A stretch of DNA of 64,000 nt from Cereibacter sphaeroides (lineage in GTDB: Bacteria > Pseudomonadota > Alphaproteobacteria > Rhodobacterales > Rhodobacteraceae), in contig QFQS01000001.1 of NCBI GenBank assembly GCA_003243455.1, forward strand, positions 1,054,001 to 1,118,000, given 5' to 3'. The translations under genes and the position numbers were made by a program. Positions within the stretch are counted from its first letter, which is position 1; every line of letters starts with the position of its first letter. Shown here one piece after another: positions 54,826 to 62,906 of this stretch. The notes below the pieces were generated by a model that saw nothing but the letters and a program-made list of their open reading frames with translations, searched no databases and was not told where the DNA came from.

Positions 54826-56016
54826 TCAGGCGACATTGGCCCTGGCCATCTCGAGCGATGCGGCGGCACGGTCAAGCCGCCGCACAGCCTCGGCCAGATC
54901 GGCCTCGGTGATGGTCAGCGCGGGCAGAAGGCGCAGCGTGTTGTCGGCGGCAGGCACCGTCAGCAGGTGCTGGGCGTAACCCGCCTTGACAACATCCGCA
55001 GGAGCGATGCGGCATTTGAGGCCCAGCATAAGGCCCACGCCCCGCACCTCTTCGAAGATGTCGGGATGGGCGGCGACCAGACCTTCCAGCTTTTGGCGAA
55101 ACAGCGCGCCCTTGCGGGTGACATCGGCCAGAAAGGCATCATCGGCGATCAGTTCGACGACCGTGGTGCCGACGGCACAACCAAGCGGGTTGCCGCCATA
55201 GGTCGAGCCGTGGCTGCCCGCGACCATGGGCGATGCAGCCTCTTCCGTGGCCAGCACCGCGCCCAAGGGGAAGCCACCGCCGATACCCTTGGCGACCATC
55301 ATGATGTCGGGCGTGATGCCGGACCATTCATGGGCGAAAAGCCGTCCCGTGCGCCCCATGCCGCATTGCACCTCGTCCAGCACCAGCAGCGCACCGGTGC
55401 GGTCGCAGAGGGTGCGGAGCAGCTTCATGTAGCTGTCGGGCAGCGCGCGGATGCCGCCTTCGCCCTGGATCGGCTCGACGATGACGGCGGCGGTCTTTTC
55501 ACTGATCGCGGCGCGGAAGGCGGCCTCGTCGCTGAAGGGCAACTGACGAAAGCCGGGGATCAGCGGGCCGAAGCCCTTGACCATCTTTTCCGATCCGGCG
55601 GCGGCGATGGCGCCGGTCGAACGGCCGTGGAAGGCGCCCTCGAAGGCCAGGATCTCGATCCGGTCGGGCTGGCCTTTCTCGGACCAGTATTTGCGCACCA
55701 TCTTGATGGCAAGTTCGGCCGTTTCCGTGCCGGAGTTGGTGAAAAAGACGGTGTCGGCAAAGGTCTTGTCCACCAAGAGCTCTGCCAGCCGCTCTTGCTC
55801 GGGGATGCGGTAGAGGTTCGAGACGTGCCAGAGTTTCGCCGCCTGTTCCGAGATGGTCCTGACCAGTGCTGGATGGGCATGACCAAGCGCGTTCACCGCG
55901 ATGCCGGCACCAAGGTCAAGGTATCGGCTGCCATCCTCGGCCGTGAGCCATGACCCCTCGCCGGAGGCGAAGGCAAGGGGAGCGCGGTTATAGGTCGGAA
56001 GGACGGCAGAGATCAT
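54826..56016 (-). CDS. argD: Acetylornithine aminotransferase
   Basis: A 396-residue class-III PLP aminotransferase. The PLP Lys lies in MMVAKGIGGGFPLGA, with the LDEVQCGMGRTGR segment binding cofactor Asp and FTNSGTETAELAIKM near the N terminus. Acetylornithine specificity follows from overall sequence and the adjacent argF; succinyldiaminopimelate transamination is often shared. ATG 56016 has AAGGA upstream. It is the promoter-proximal gene of argD-argF. Confidence 0.95.
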   Translation of the reverse strand: MISAVLPTYNRAPLAFASGEGSWLTAEDGSRYLDLGAGIAVNALGHAHPALVRTISEQAAKLWHVSNLYRIPEQERLAELLVDKTFADTVFFTNSGTETAELAIKMVRKYWSEKGQPDRIEILAFEGAFHGRSTGAIAAAGSEKMVKGFGPLIPGFRQLPFSDEAAFRAAISEKTAAVIVEPIQGEGGIRALPDSYMKLLRTLCDRTGALLVLDEVQCGMGRTGRLFAHEWSGITPDIMMVAKGIGGGFPLGAVLATEEAASPMVAGSHGSTYGGNPLGCAVGTTVVELIADDAFLADVTRKGALFRQKLEGLVAAHPDIFEEVRGVGLMLGLKCRIAPADVVKAGYAQHLLTVPAADNTLRLLPALTITEADLAEAVRRLDRAAASLEMARANVA

Positions 56017-56378
56017 GGCGTGGTCCTTGGAACAGGTCTGGAAAGAAAGGGCTGACATCAGGGGTGCCAAAGGCAGGCGGATGAGTCAACGAAGGACGGG
56101 AGGTGCCGCAGCCATGCGGCAATCGGCCGTTACGCGCGGGGGCGTCGGCGTCGGGACGGGGCGTGAATGGCTTGCCGCTGGGTCATGGGATGGCGCATAA
56201 CCTGCCCGATGCCGCCTGTCCATCGTTTTTGCGCGGTTTGGCGCGCCTTTGCCGCCGGCATGCCCTTGCACAGCGGGGCTTGCGCTTGTATCTCACACCG
56301 TCCCGGATAAAATGCCGGGTCAAAGGGGAAGGCGCGGCATCCGGCCGCGCGGGTCCATCGCAAAGCCGGAGTTCACGC
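56017..56378. other. Intergenic region between argD and gcrA
   Basis: A 362-bp gap with no credible gene. It should hold the divergent promoters of argD and gcrA. One GAGTC (GANTC, CcrM-type methylation site) lies near 56083. No strong repeat is seen. Confidence 0.5.
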
Positions 56379-56975
56379 ATGTCATGGACCGATGAGCGCG
56401 TCGAGACGCTGAAGAAGATGTGGTCGGAGGGTCAGTCGGCCAGCCAGATCGCCAAGGAACTGGGCGGCGTCACCCGCAATGCCGTGATCGGCAAGGTGCA
56501 TCGTCTGGGCCTGTCGAACCGCGTCGGCGGCAAGGACGAGGATGAGGCAGCACCGGCTGCTGCGCCCGCCGCGGCTGCCGTGCCGCTGCGCCCCGAACCG
56601 CGCCCGTCCGAGCCCCGCTCTGCCGAGGTGCGTCCCGCGCCCGAGCGCCCCGCCCCGCCGCCCGGTGGCGCGACTGTCACGCCGCTGCCCGCACGCAAGG
56701 CCATCATCCCCGCCGGTCAGCCGCTGCCGCCGCAGCCCTCGGCCAACGAGATTTCGCCCGAGGCGCTGGCCTCGGTGCGCGAGGTCGAGAAGCGCGCGCG
56801 CCGGCTGACGCTGATGGAACTGACCGAGCGGACCTGCAAATGGCCGATCGGCGATCCGGCGACGGATGACTTCTGGTTCTGCGGCCTGCCGACGCAAGCG
56901 GGCAAGCCCTATTGCGATGCGCATGTGGGCGTGGCCTTCCAGCCGATGAGCGCACGGCGCGACCGTCGGCGCTAA
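56379..56975 (+). CDS. gcrA: Cell-cycle regulator GcrA
   Basis: A 198-residue regulator. The N-terminal helix-turn-helix SWTDERVETLKKMWSEGQSA...GVTRNAVIGKVHRLGL binds DNA and, in Caulobacter, recognises GANTC sites methylated by CcrM and contacts sigma-70. The middle 80 residues are Pro/Ala-rich and disordered. The C terminus TCKWPIGDPATDDFWFCGLP binds sigma-70 domain 2. ATG 56379 matches known starts. The stop overlaps the convergent VOC gene by 4 bp. Confidence 0.96.
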   Translation: MSWTDERVETLKKMWSEGQSASQIAKELGGVTRNAVIGKVHRLGLSNRVGGKDEDEAAPAAAPAAAAVPLRPEPRPSEPRSAEVRPAPERPAPPPGGATVTPLPARKAIIPAGQPLPPQPSANEISPEALASVREVEKRARRLTLMELTERTCKWPIGDPATDDFWFCGLPTQAGKPYCDAHVGVAFQPMSARRDRRR

Positions 56976-57346
56976 TCCCGCACCCGCCAGGGCGGGTTGA
57001 TCCGGTTTTCACCTGCGTGAAACAGCACGATCCGGTTGCCCGCCGGATCGAACAGCTCTGCCTCGCACCACAGCCAGCGTTCGTCCTTTGGGTCGGAGGT
57101 GAAGGCGATGCCTGCCGTTTTCAGCTGTGCCACCCTGGCGTCGAGATCGTCCGTCTCGAAATAGACGGTCGTCCCACTGCCGTTTTCATTCCCCTGAGAC
57201 ACGGAAAAGGTGCTGTCGCCCTCGGGGCAGAGAAAGCGGATGTAATGCGGGCGGCTGTCCACGACCGGGATAAGACCGAGAGTCCGGTAGAAGGTCCAGG
57301 CGGCATCGAGATCGGGGGCGGTGACGGTGACCTGATTGAGCCTCAT
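56972..57346 (-). CDS. VOC-family protein (glyoxalase/dioxygenase fold)
   Basis: A 124-residue single VOC domain: MRLNQVTVTAPDLDAAWTFY opens the first beta-alpha-beta-beta-beta module, and WCEAELFDPAGNRIVLFHAG ends the second. Metal ligands are only partly evident, so the function is unknown. ATG 57346 overlaps the MFS stop (ATGA), so it is coupled to the MFS gene. Confidence 0.88.
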   Translation of the reverse strand: MRLNQVTVTAPDLDAAWTFYRTLGLIPVVDSRPHYIRFLCPEGDSTFSVSQGNENGSGTTVYFETDDLDARVAQLKTAGIAFTSDPKDERWLWCEAELFDPAGNRIVLFHAGENRINPPWRVRD

Positions 57347-58596
57347 CTCACACCCTTGAATCCGCGTCCCAGCGCGCGCCAGCAGACAAGCACCAGTATC
57401 GCCGAACCGATTGCCGCCGCATAGAGGGGCAAGGTAAGGGCGGTCGCGCGGGGAAACGGCCCTTCGGCCAGCCGCACGATCAATCCGGCAAGGATCAGCC
57501 CCACGGGCATCATGCCCCAGGCCAGCAGGCGGTACAGGCTGTTGACCCGGCCCAGCAACCGATCGGGGATCATGCGCTGGCGGTAAGTGACCGAAACGAT
57601 GTTCCAGGCGAGACCGGCGTATTCAAAGACGGCCAGCACGAGGGCAAGCGACAGCGCCCCCGGCGCAAGCGGCATGGCGAAGAAGGCGAGCGTCGAGATC
57701 AGAAGCGTCACCTGCGTGGTGCGCGCGGGGCCAAGCAGCCGCACCAGCCGGTCACCGGTCAGCCCGGCGAGGATGCCGCCAGCCGCACCGCCTGCAAGGA
57801 CGAGGCCATAGACCGGCGCAGTCATCTGCAGGTTTTCCTGCGCATGCAGGACAAGCGTGACCACGATCATCTGGAACAAGAGGTTCCATATCCCGGTCAC
57901 GATGGCCAGCAGGCGCAGGAATGGCGCGGCCATCAGGAAGCGGAAACCTTCCGCCGCCTCGACGCGCCAGTTGCGTGCGGCGGGCTCCTGGGGGCGAAAG
58001 CTGCCCGCCAGCCCTGCGACCAGCCACACCGCCAGTCCCAACGCGCCTGCGTTCATAGCAAAGGGCAAAGGCAAGGCGACCGCTATCAGCGCCGCGCCAA
58101 TGGCCGGGCCGACCAGGGTGTTGCCCAGCATCTCGACACTCCACAGACGGCCGTTCGCCTGCTCCAGCCGCTCATGCGGAACGATGGAGGGCAGCATGGT
58201 CTGCGCGGCATTGTCGCGAAACACCTCGGCCGCGCCGACGACAAGGGCGGCGACAAGGATCGTGCCGAACAGCAACGGATTGGCCAACCCGCTGGCTGGG
58301 GCGGGCGCCAGCGGCAGCGCCGTCCACAGCGCGAAAGCCGACGCTGCATAGGCAATGGCGCGCAATATGTCCATGCGCAGGATCAGAATGCGGCGATCCA
58401 TCCGATCGGCTATCAGCCCGGCGGGAATGGCGAACACCGCCCAGGGCAGCCGCAGCGCCACCGGCACCAGAGCGATCAGCAGCGCATCGCGTGTCAGAAG
58501 CGAGGCGATCCAGGCCCAGGCGACGGTCGAGACACCATCGGCCAGATTGGTAAAGCCGCTTGCCGCAACGAAACGCAGGAACTTCCGGTCGGTCAG
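57343..58596 (-). CDS. MFS exporter with apparent CTG start
   Basis: A 12-helix major facilitator of the MFS_3/enterobactin-exporter type. Homology clearly extends upstream of the first ATG/GTG/TTG in frame (GTG 58467): LTDRKFLRFVAASGFTNLAD and GVSTVAWAWIASLL form the missing first helix. The only suitable start is CTG 58596, 4 bp after AGAGGTG; an in-frame TAA at 58620 prevents further extension. If CTG is used the protein has 417 residues; if GTG 58467 is used it lacks helix 1. The exported substrate is unknown. The VOC gene follows with overlapping stop/start. Confidence 0.72.
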   Translation of the reverse strand: MTDRKFLRFVAASGFTNLADGVSTVAWAWIASLLTRDALLIALVPVALRLPWAVFAIPAGLIADRMDRRILILRMDILRAIAYAASAFALWTALPLAPAPASGLANPLLFGTILVAALVVGAAEVFRDNAAQTMLPSIVPHERLEQANGRLWSVEMLGNTLVGPAIGAALIAVALPLPFAMNAGALGLAVWLVAGLAGSFRPQEPAARNWRVEAAEGFRFLMAAPFLRLLAIVTGIWNLLFQMIVVTLVLHAQENLQMTAPVYGLVLAGGAAGGILAGLTGDRLVRLLGPARTTQVTLLISTLAFFAMPLAPGALSLALVLAVFEYAGLAWNIVSVTYRQRMIPDRLLGRVNSLYRLLAWGMMPVGLILAGLIVRLAEGPFPRATALTLPLYAAAIGSAILVLVCWRALGRGFKGVR

Positions 58597-58761
58597 ATCA
58601 CACCTCTGCCTGATTGATTAGGCGAGGTTGGGGACGGTCGCAATGGCGCGAGCTATCGGGAAAGGTTAAGGATAGTGACCCTCGCCTGTCTTGCCCGGAA
58701 CAAGGCACATATGCGCATCCAAGCGTCGCGCACCAGAGGCCGTCCGCTGCAGGTCGGACCG

Positions 58762-60756
58762 TTAATTGCCGCCCAGCAGCTTGTTCAACTGCCGCGCCGC
58801 CTCGTCCTGAAGGGCCTTCTGGGCGGCGCGGCGGGCGGTGTCCTCCAGGCTTTCGCCTTCCAGCGGGGTGATGCCGGTTTCCTCCTGCAGCTTCTGCGTG
58901 ATCTCTTCCTCGGCGCGGGCGCGCAGTTTTTCGCGTTCCTCGCGCAGCTTGCGCTCGGCCAGCGCGGCAAGGTCGAGGCGGATCGAGGGCGCGGCCCAGG
59001 GGCCGCTGATCCGCAGCGGAACCTGCACGTCGCTGTTCAGGTCCTTGCCGCCCGCCGACAGCGGGATCAACGTATAGTCCAGCGTCTGCTCGCCGATATT
59101 GACCGCGCCCGAGCCGGAGGCCGTCAGCAGCGGCGCAGAAAAGGCAAGGTCGCCGTTCGACAGCACGCCATTGGCAACGGTGAAACTTGCGGTGATGCGA
59201 TCATAGACCGTCTTTGACCCAGCGCCGACATAGTTCGGGTCCATGTTCATGATCATGCCCGCCAGATCGAGACCCTTTATCTCGCCCTGCCCCAGCGCCA
59301 TGGTGCCCTCGCCGGACAGGCTGCGCATCAGCGCGTCCAGCGTGTTGCCCGAAGCCAGCAGGTTGAAGCGCAAATCGCCGGTGCCAAGCAGCCGGTCGAA
59401 GTCGGCGAACTGCACCAGCAGCGGCTGCAGCGCCATGCCTTTGAGCGACAGGTCGGTGCGCGTGGACAGCCCGTTGCGGGCATTGACGATGACCTGACCC
59501 GATATCGTGCCGCCATAGGCCTGCACCTCTTTCAGGTCGGTCACGGCACGGGCGGCGTCGATGGCGATGCCAAGCCGCGTCCGCCCCAGCGTGATCGTGC
59601 CCAGATCGACGCTTTCAGCGGCAAGCGAGACGGCGGCATCGACAACACCCAGCGCGCTGGCGTCGATCGTATCCCTGGACCATCCCGACGAGGGCGCGCC
59701 GCCGTTGCCCCCTGCCCCGGCACTGCCGCCTGTCGTGCCGGTCAGTCCACGCAGGTCCAGCGCCGCGGCGGAAAGCTGGGCGGTCAGCTTGGGCCGGTCC
59801 TTTCCGGGCACATAGTCGAAGGCACCTGAAAGAGCATTGCCATCCAGTTGCATCTTGCCGTCGCGCAGGTGCGCAGTCCCTTTCGGCGTCAGCGTTGCCG
59901 CGCCGCTTATGGCGATGCGGTCACGGCCCAGACCCTGCGGCAGTTCGGGATCGGGTTGCGCCAGCAGCGCGAATACCGCCGGGGGATCGTCAAGCGCCGC
60001 GACAAGCTGACCTTCGCCCGAGACGGGTGCCGTGCCGAAACGGCCGTCGAAGCCGATATTCGAGCCGCCGATGGTCGCCTTCAGCGCCACCGGCACCACC
60101 TTGCCATCGAGGAATGCGCCAAAAGCGCCGATGGTGCCTTTGGTCTGGAAGGCCTGCCCGTTCATTGTCGCGGCCAGGTCGATCTGGGCCGGGCCGTCGA
60201 AATCGGGAATCGCAGCGTCAAGGGCGACATCCGACAGCGCGACCTCCTGCCCCGTCGCGTGGTCGATATAGCGCAGGCGGCCGCCTTCGATCCGGGCGCG
60301 GTCGATGGTGAAAGGGGTGCTGGCGACCGGCGTGCTGGTGGGCGTATCGGCGGAAACCTCTGTCGGGGCCGCAGCACTCAGATCCCAGTTGGCGCGACCG
60401 TCGGCGGCGGTTTCAAGCAGCAGTTCGGGGCGGATCAACTCGATCCCGGTGATGCGGACCGTGCCGCCGATCAGCGCCGACATATCGATCGAGATGGACA
60501 GACCTTCGGCAGTCAGCATTGGCCCGGCTTCGGACCAGTCGGCATTGGCCAGCGTAACGGGTCCGGTTCTTACGCCCAGTTCCGGCCATATCTTGGGTCG
60601 AACCGACCCCTCGATGGTCAGCGACCGGCCCGTAAGACGCTCGATCTGGGACGAGGCCAGCCGGGCAACCGTCTCGGTCGGGATAAGGAAAAGCGCGGCT
60701 ATGGCCAAGAGTGCCAGGAACAGAAGCGTTCCCACAATACGGAACAACCAGCGCAT
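58762..60756 (-). CDS. AsmA-family envelope protein
   Basis: A 664-residue protein with one N-terminal transmembrane helix (IVGTLLFLALLAIAALFLI) and a large periplasmic region. The AsmA signature follows (GRSLTIEGSVRPKIWPELGV), and the C-terminal half contains the AsmA-like repeat GLDLAGMIMNMDPNYVGAGS with VYDRITASFTVANGVLSNGD. AsmA proteins are thought to move phospholipid between inner and outer membrane through a grooved beta-rich shape. ATG 60756 is clear. The 280 bp to the next gene contain a large hairpin at 60980-61015. Confidence 0.92.
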   Translation of the reverse strand: MRWLFRIVGTLLFLALLAIAALFLIPTETVARLASSQIERLTGRSLTIEGSVRPKIWPELGVRTGPVTLANADWSEAGPMLTAEGLSISIDMSALIGGTVRITGIELIRPELLLETAADGRANWDLSAAAPTEVSADTPTSTPVASTPFTIDRARIEGGRLRYIDHATGQEVALSDVALDAAIPDFDGPAQIDLAATMNGQAFQTKGTIGAFGAFLDGKVVPVALKATIGGSNIGFDGRFGTAPVSGEGQLVAALDDPPAVFALLAQPDPELPQGLGRDRIAISGAATLTPKGTAHLRDGKMQLDGNALSGAFDYVPGKDRPKLTAQLSAAALDLRGLTGTTGGSAGAGGNGGAPSSGWSRDTIDASALGVVDAAVSLAAESVDLGTITLGRTRLGIAIDAARAVTDLKEVQAYGGTISGQVIVNARNGLSTRTDLSLKGMALQPLLVQFADFDRLLGTGDLRFNLLASGNTLDALMRSLSGEGTMALGQGEIKGLDLAGMIMNMDPNYVGAGSKTVYDRITASFTVANGVLSNGDLAFSAPLLTASGSGAVNIGEQTLDYTLIPLSAGGKDLNSDVQVPLRISGPWAAPSIRLDLAALAERKLREEREKLRARAEEEITQKLQEETGITPLEGESLEDTARRAAQKALQDEAARQLNKLLGGN

Positions 60757-60979
60757 CGCCTGCCTCCGATGAAAAGTCTTTTGTCACAGACTAGGGCGCA
60801 TGGGGCGTTGCAACAAGTGTGGGGATAAGAGGTGCATTGGCTGCTCGTTGCAGAACCACCTCCGTTTCGTCGAACGGAGGACGGCAATTGGGCCGCGCGG
60901 GATCAGAAACGCGAGCCCCGCGTTTCCCCGCCCGCAGCGCGACGTAGCCCCAAGACCGCTCCCGCCGAGCAATGACGGA

Positions 60980-61015
60980 GGCCAGCGCCCGCCATCGGCG
61001 GAGCGGGCGCTGGCC
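60980..61015. repeat. Long perfect hairpin
   Basis: GGCCAGCGCCCG (60980-60991) pairs perfectly with CGGGCGCTGGCC (61004-61015) around a 12-nt loop. No T-run follows on either strand, so it is not a standard terminator. It lies downstream of the hydroxyacid dehydrogenase gene on the minus strand. Confidence 0.75.
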
Positions 61016-61036
61016 TTCCCAATGCGGGGCGGTCCG

Positions 61037-62062
61037 CTAGTTCTTCGTCACCGGCTTTGACCGCATACGGCTGACCGTCTCACGCTCGGCCCGCTTGCAA
61101 AGTTGCGGCGGCAGGCCGCGGTCCAGAAGGGCCATATCCTCCAGCACCATGTCGCCCATGCGCAGGAAGGCCTCATCCAGCGCCCCGGCGCGGTGGGCCG
61201 AACGCAGGAAGCCGTCCAGCCCGCGCACCGGATGATCGACGGCCAGCGGTTCTTCCGGGAAGACGTCGCTGGCCGCCACGATGTGACCCGAGCGCACCGC
61301 TGCCATCAGCGCGTCGAAGTCCACGACGCCCGCGCGGCTGAGCAGGATGAAGGCCGCACCGGGGCGCATCGAGGCAAAGGATTTTGCGCCAAGGAACCCC
61401 TCGTTTTCCGACGTGACCGAAGCGGTGACGAACAGCACATCGCTGGCCGAGAGGACCGTCTGCAAATCCACCGGTTCGGCCCCCGCTGCACGGATCTGCG
61501 CGGGCGTCAGCCATGGATCGCAGACGCGCAGCCGGGTGCGGAAGCCGGTCAGCAGTCGCGCAACCGCCTTGCCAAGATCGCCGAAGCCAAGAATGCCGAC
61601 CTCGGCCCCCGACAGAAGCCGGGCGCGCGCATTGCCGTCGCCGCCCCATTTCTCGCGCCCCGCGCGGAAATCGGCGTCGGCCTCGGCAATCTGGCGCAGC
61701 AGGGAAAGGGCAAAGCCCAGACCGATCTCTGCCACCGGCTCGGCAAAGACGGCGCCGGTCGTCAGCACATGGATGCCGCGGCGGAAAACCACGTCATAGG
61801 GCATGTTCAGGAACAGGTTGGACTCGACGTTGAAGATGGCCCGCAGGTTGCCCATCGCGTTCAGCGCCGTCTCGTCCAGAGGGGGCTGACCGATGATGTA
61901 GCGCGCCTCGGCAAGGGTAGCGGCAGAAAGGTGCTGCACCTCATCCGCCTCGGCCTCGACAATCCTGTAGCGGCTTGCCAGCGCGGCACGCTGGTGGGGG
62001 CGGAAGATTAGGTCAAGCGTGCGGGGGTCGGGGGCAGAGATCACAAGCGGGCGTTCGGTCAT
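61037..62062 (-). CDS. D-isomer-specific 2-hydroxyacid dehydrogenase
   Basis: A 341-residue NAD-dependent dehydrogenase. The nucleotide-binding GILGFGDLGKAVARLL (GxGxxG-type) and the LLSRAGVVDFDALMAAVRSG segment with the catalytic Arg/Glu/His-type residues are typical. The later SAHRAGALDE replaces the usual SxHxAG His. The length suits formate/glycerate/phosphoglycerate dehydrogenase-like enzymes; the substrate is unknown. ATG 62062 is used. Confidence 0.88.
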   Translation of the reverse strand: MTERPLVISAPDPRTLDLIFRPHQRAALASRYRIVEAEADEVQHLSAATLAEARYIIGQPPLDETALNAMGNLRAIFNVESNLFLNMPYDVVFRRGIHVLTTGAVFAEPVAEIGLGFALSLLRQIAEADADFRAGREKWGGDGNARARLLSGAEVGILGFGDLGKAVARLLTGFRTRLRVCDPWLTPAQIRAAGAEPVDLQTVLSASDVLFVTASVTSENEGFLGAKSFASMRPGAAFILLSRAGVVDFDALMAAVRSGHIVAASDVFPEEPLAVDHPVRGLDGFLRSAHRAGALDEAFLRMGDMVLEDMALLDRGLPPQLCKRAERETVSRMRSKPVTKN

Positions 62063-62235
62063 TCACGGGCCTTTCACAACGGATGTGACCCGACATTAAA
62101 GACCCGGGCAAGGTTCGCCTAGATGCCCTGGCATCCGAGACGGCCCTTGCCCGACCGATAGGCGCCCGCAAATTGCTGGGCTGCCTTGTCTTAGTGTGCT
62201 GCGCAAATGGTTGCGGTCAGCACATTTCCATCCGG

Positions 62236-62520
62236 CTAGTGACGGTGCTCGGGCAGATCGCGCAGTTGCGCCTTGGTCCAGGATGTGACGCCGTGAACGG
62301 TGCCATCCTCGTCGCGCATGAACTGGATCTTGTCCCTGCTCATAAGGACCGGCTTGGCGCCAATACCCAGAAATCCGCCGACATCGACGATGACGTCGCT
62401 GCCATGCAGATGCGAAATCCTGCCCACGGTTTCGTCATTGGCACCGTAGATCGGCGCATTGGCCAGAACGGCCTCGGTCATTTCCTCGGGGCGTATTGGG
62501 GTATGCAAACTGTGGTCCAT
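62236..62520 (-). CDS. PRC-barrel (DUF2171) domain protein
   Basis: A 94-residue protein. IYGANDETVGRISHLHGSDV and GIGAKPVLMSRDKIQFMRDE form the PRC-barrel-like DUF2171 domain, named from photosynthetic reaction-centre H subunit but common in other roles. The function is unknown. ATG 62520 has GAGG about 6 bp upstream. The open frame continues upstream to 62907 without recognisable homology, so I end the gene at 62520. Confidence 0.82.
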   Translation of the reverse strand: MDHSLHTPIRPEEMTEAVLANAPIYGANDETVGRISHLHGSDVIVDVGGFLGIGAKPVLMSRDKIQFMRDEDGTVHGVTSWTKAQLRDLPEHRH

Positions 62521-62848
62521 TTCATCCTCGCATTTGATGCCGGCGAATGCCGGCTGCTGTCGAATGAAGGCGCCCCCGCAAATGGGACGAAAGCTCGGCT
62601 GCCATTTCGTTGGCCATGGCGGGAAATCGGGAAAACCGCCATGTTCTTCCAACCATTGCGCCCGATTGGCATGCGATGGCACCTTCGGAAAGACAACCTG
62701 CCGGGCGGGCCATTGTTCCAGCGCAATACCGGCAACATGCGTTCCGGGCGTAGCGGCTACCGTCTGATACTGCCTGCGAACGACAGATGCCGCGAGCGCC
62801 AGGACTGTTGAGCGGCGCAGCCAGACGGCAGGCGCAAGGCCGTATTGC
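62521..62848. other. Long non-coding gap before rimO
   Basis: No convincing gene is present on either strand in this 330-bp stretch, though several frames are open. It probably holds the rimO promoter at its end and may include a decayed gene. Confidence 0.4.
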
Positions 62849-62875
62849 GGCAAAGGGGCAGCATGCCCCTTTGCC
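62849..62875. repeat. 12-bp stem hairpin upstream of rimO
   Basis: GGCAAAGGGGCA/TGCCCCTTTGCC with a GCA loop lies about 30 bp before the rimO start. A TATATA (-10-like) follows. It could be an attenuator or a terminator without a U-tract. Confidence 0.6.
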
Positions 62876-62906
62876 CTTGCGCGCGCCTTCCTATATAGGC
62901 GCGGCA

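Noticed and set aside
60800..61060. Cys-rich ORF (CNKCGDKRCIGC) that could be a zinc-finger peptide
   Set aside because: The rest of the frame is low-complexity and overlaps the large hairpin; no ribosome site is present.
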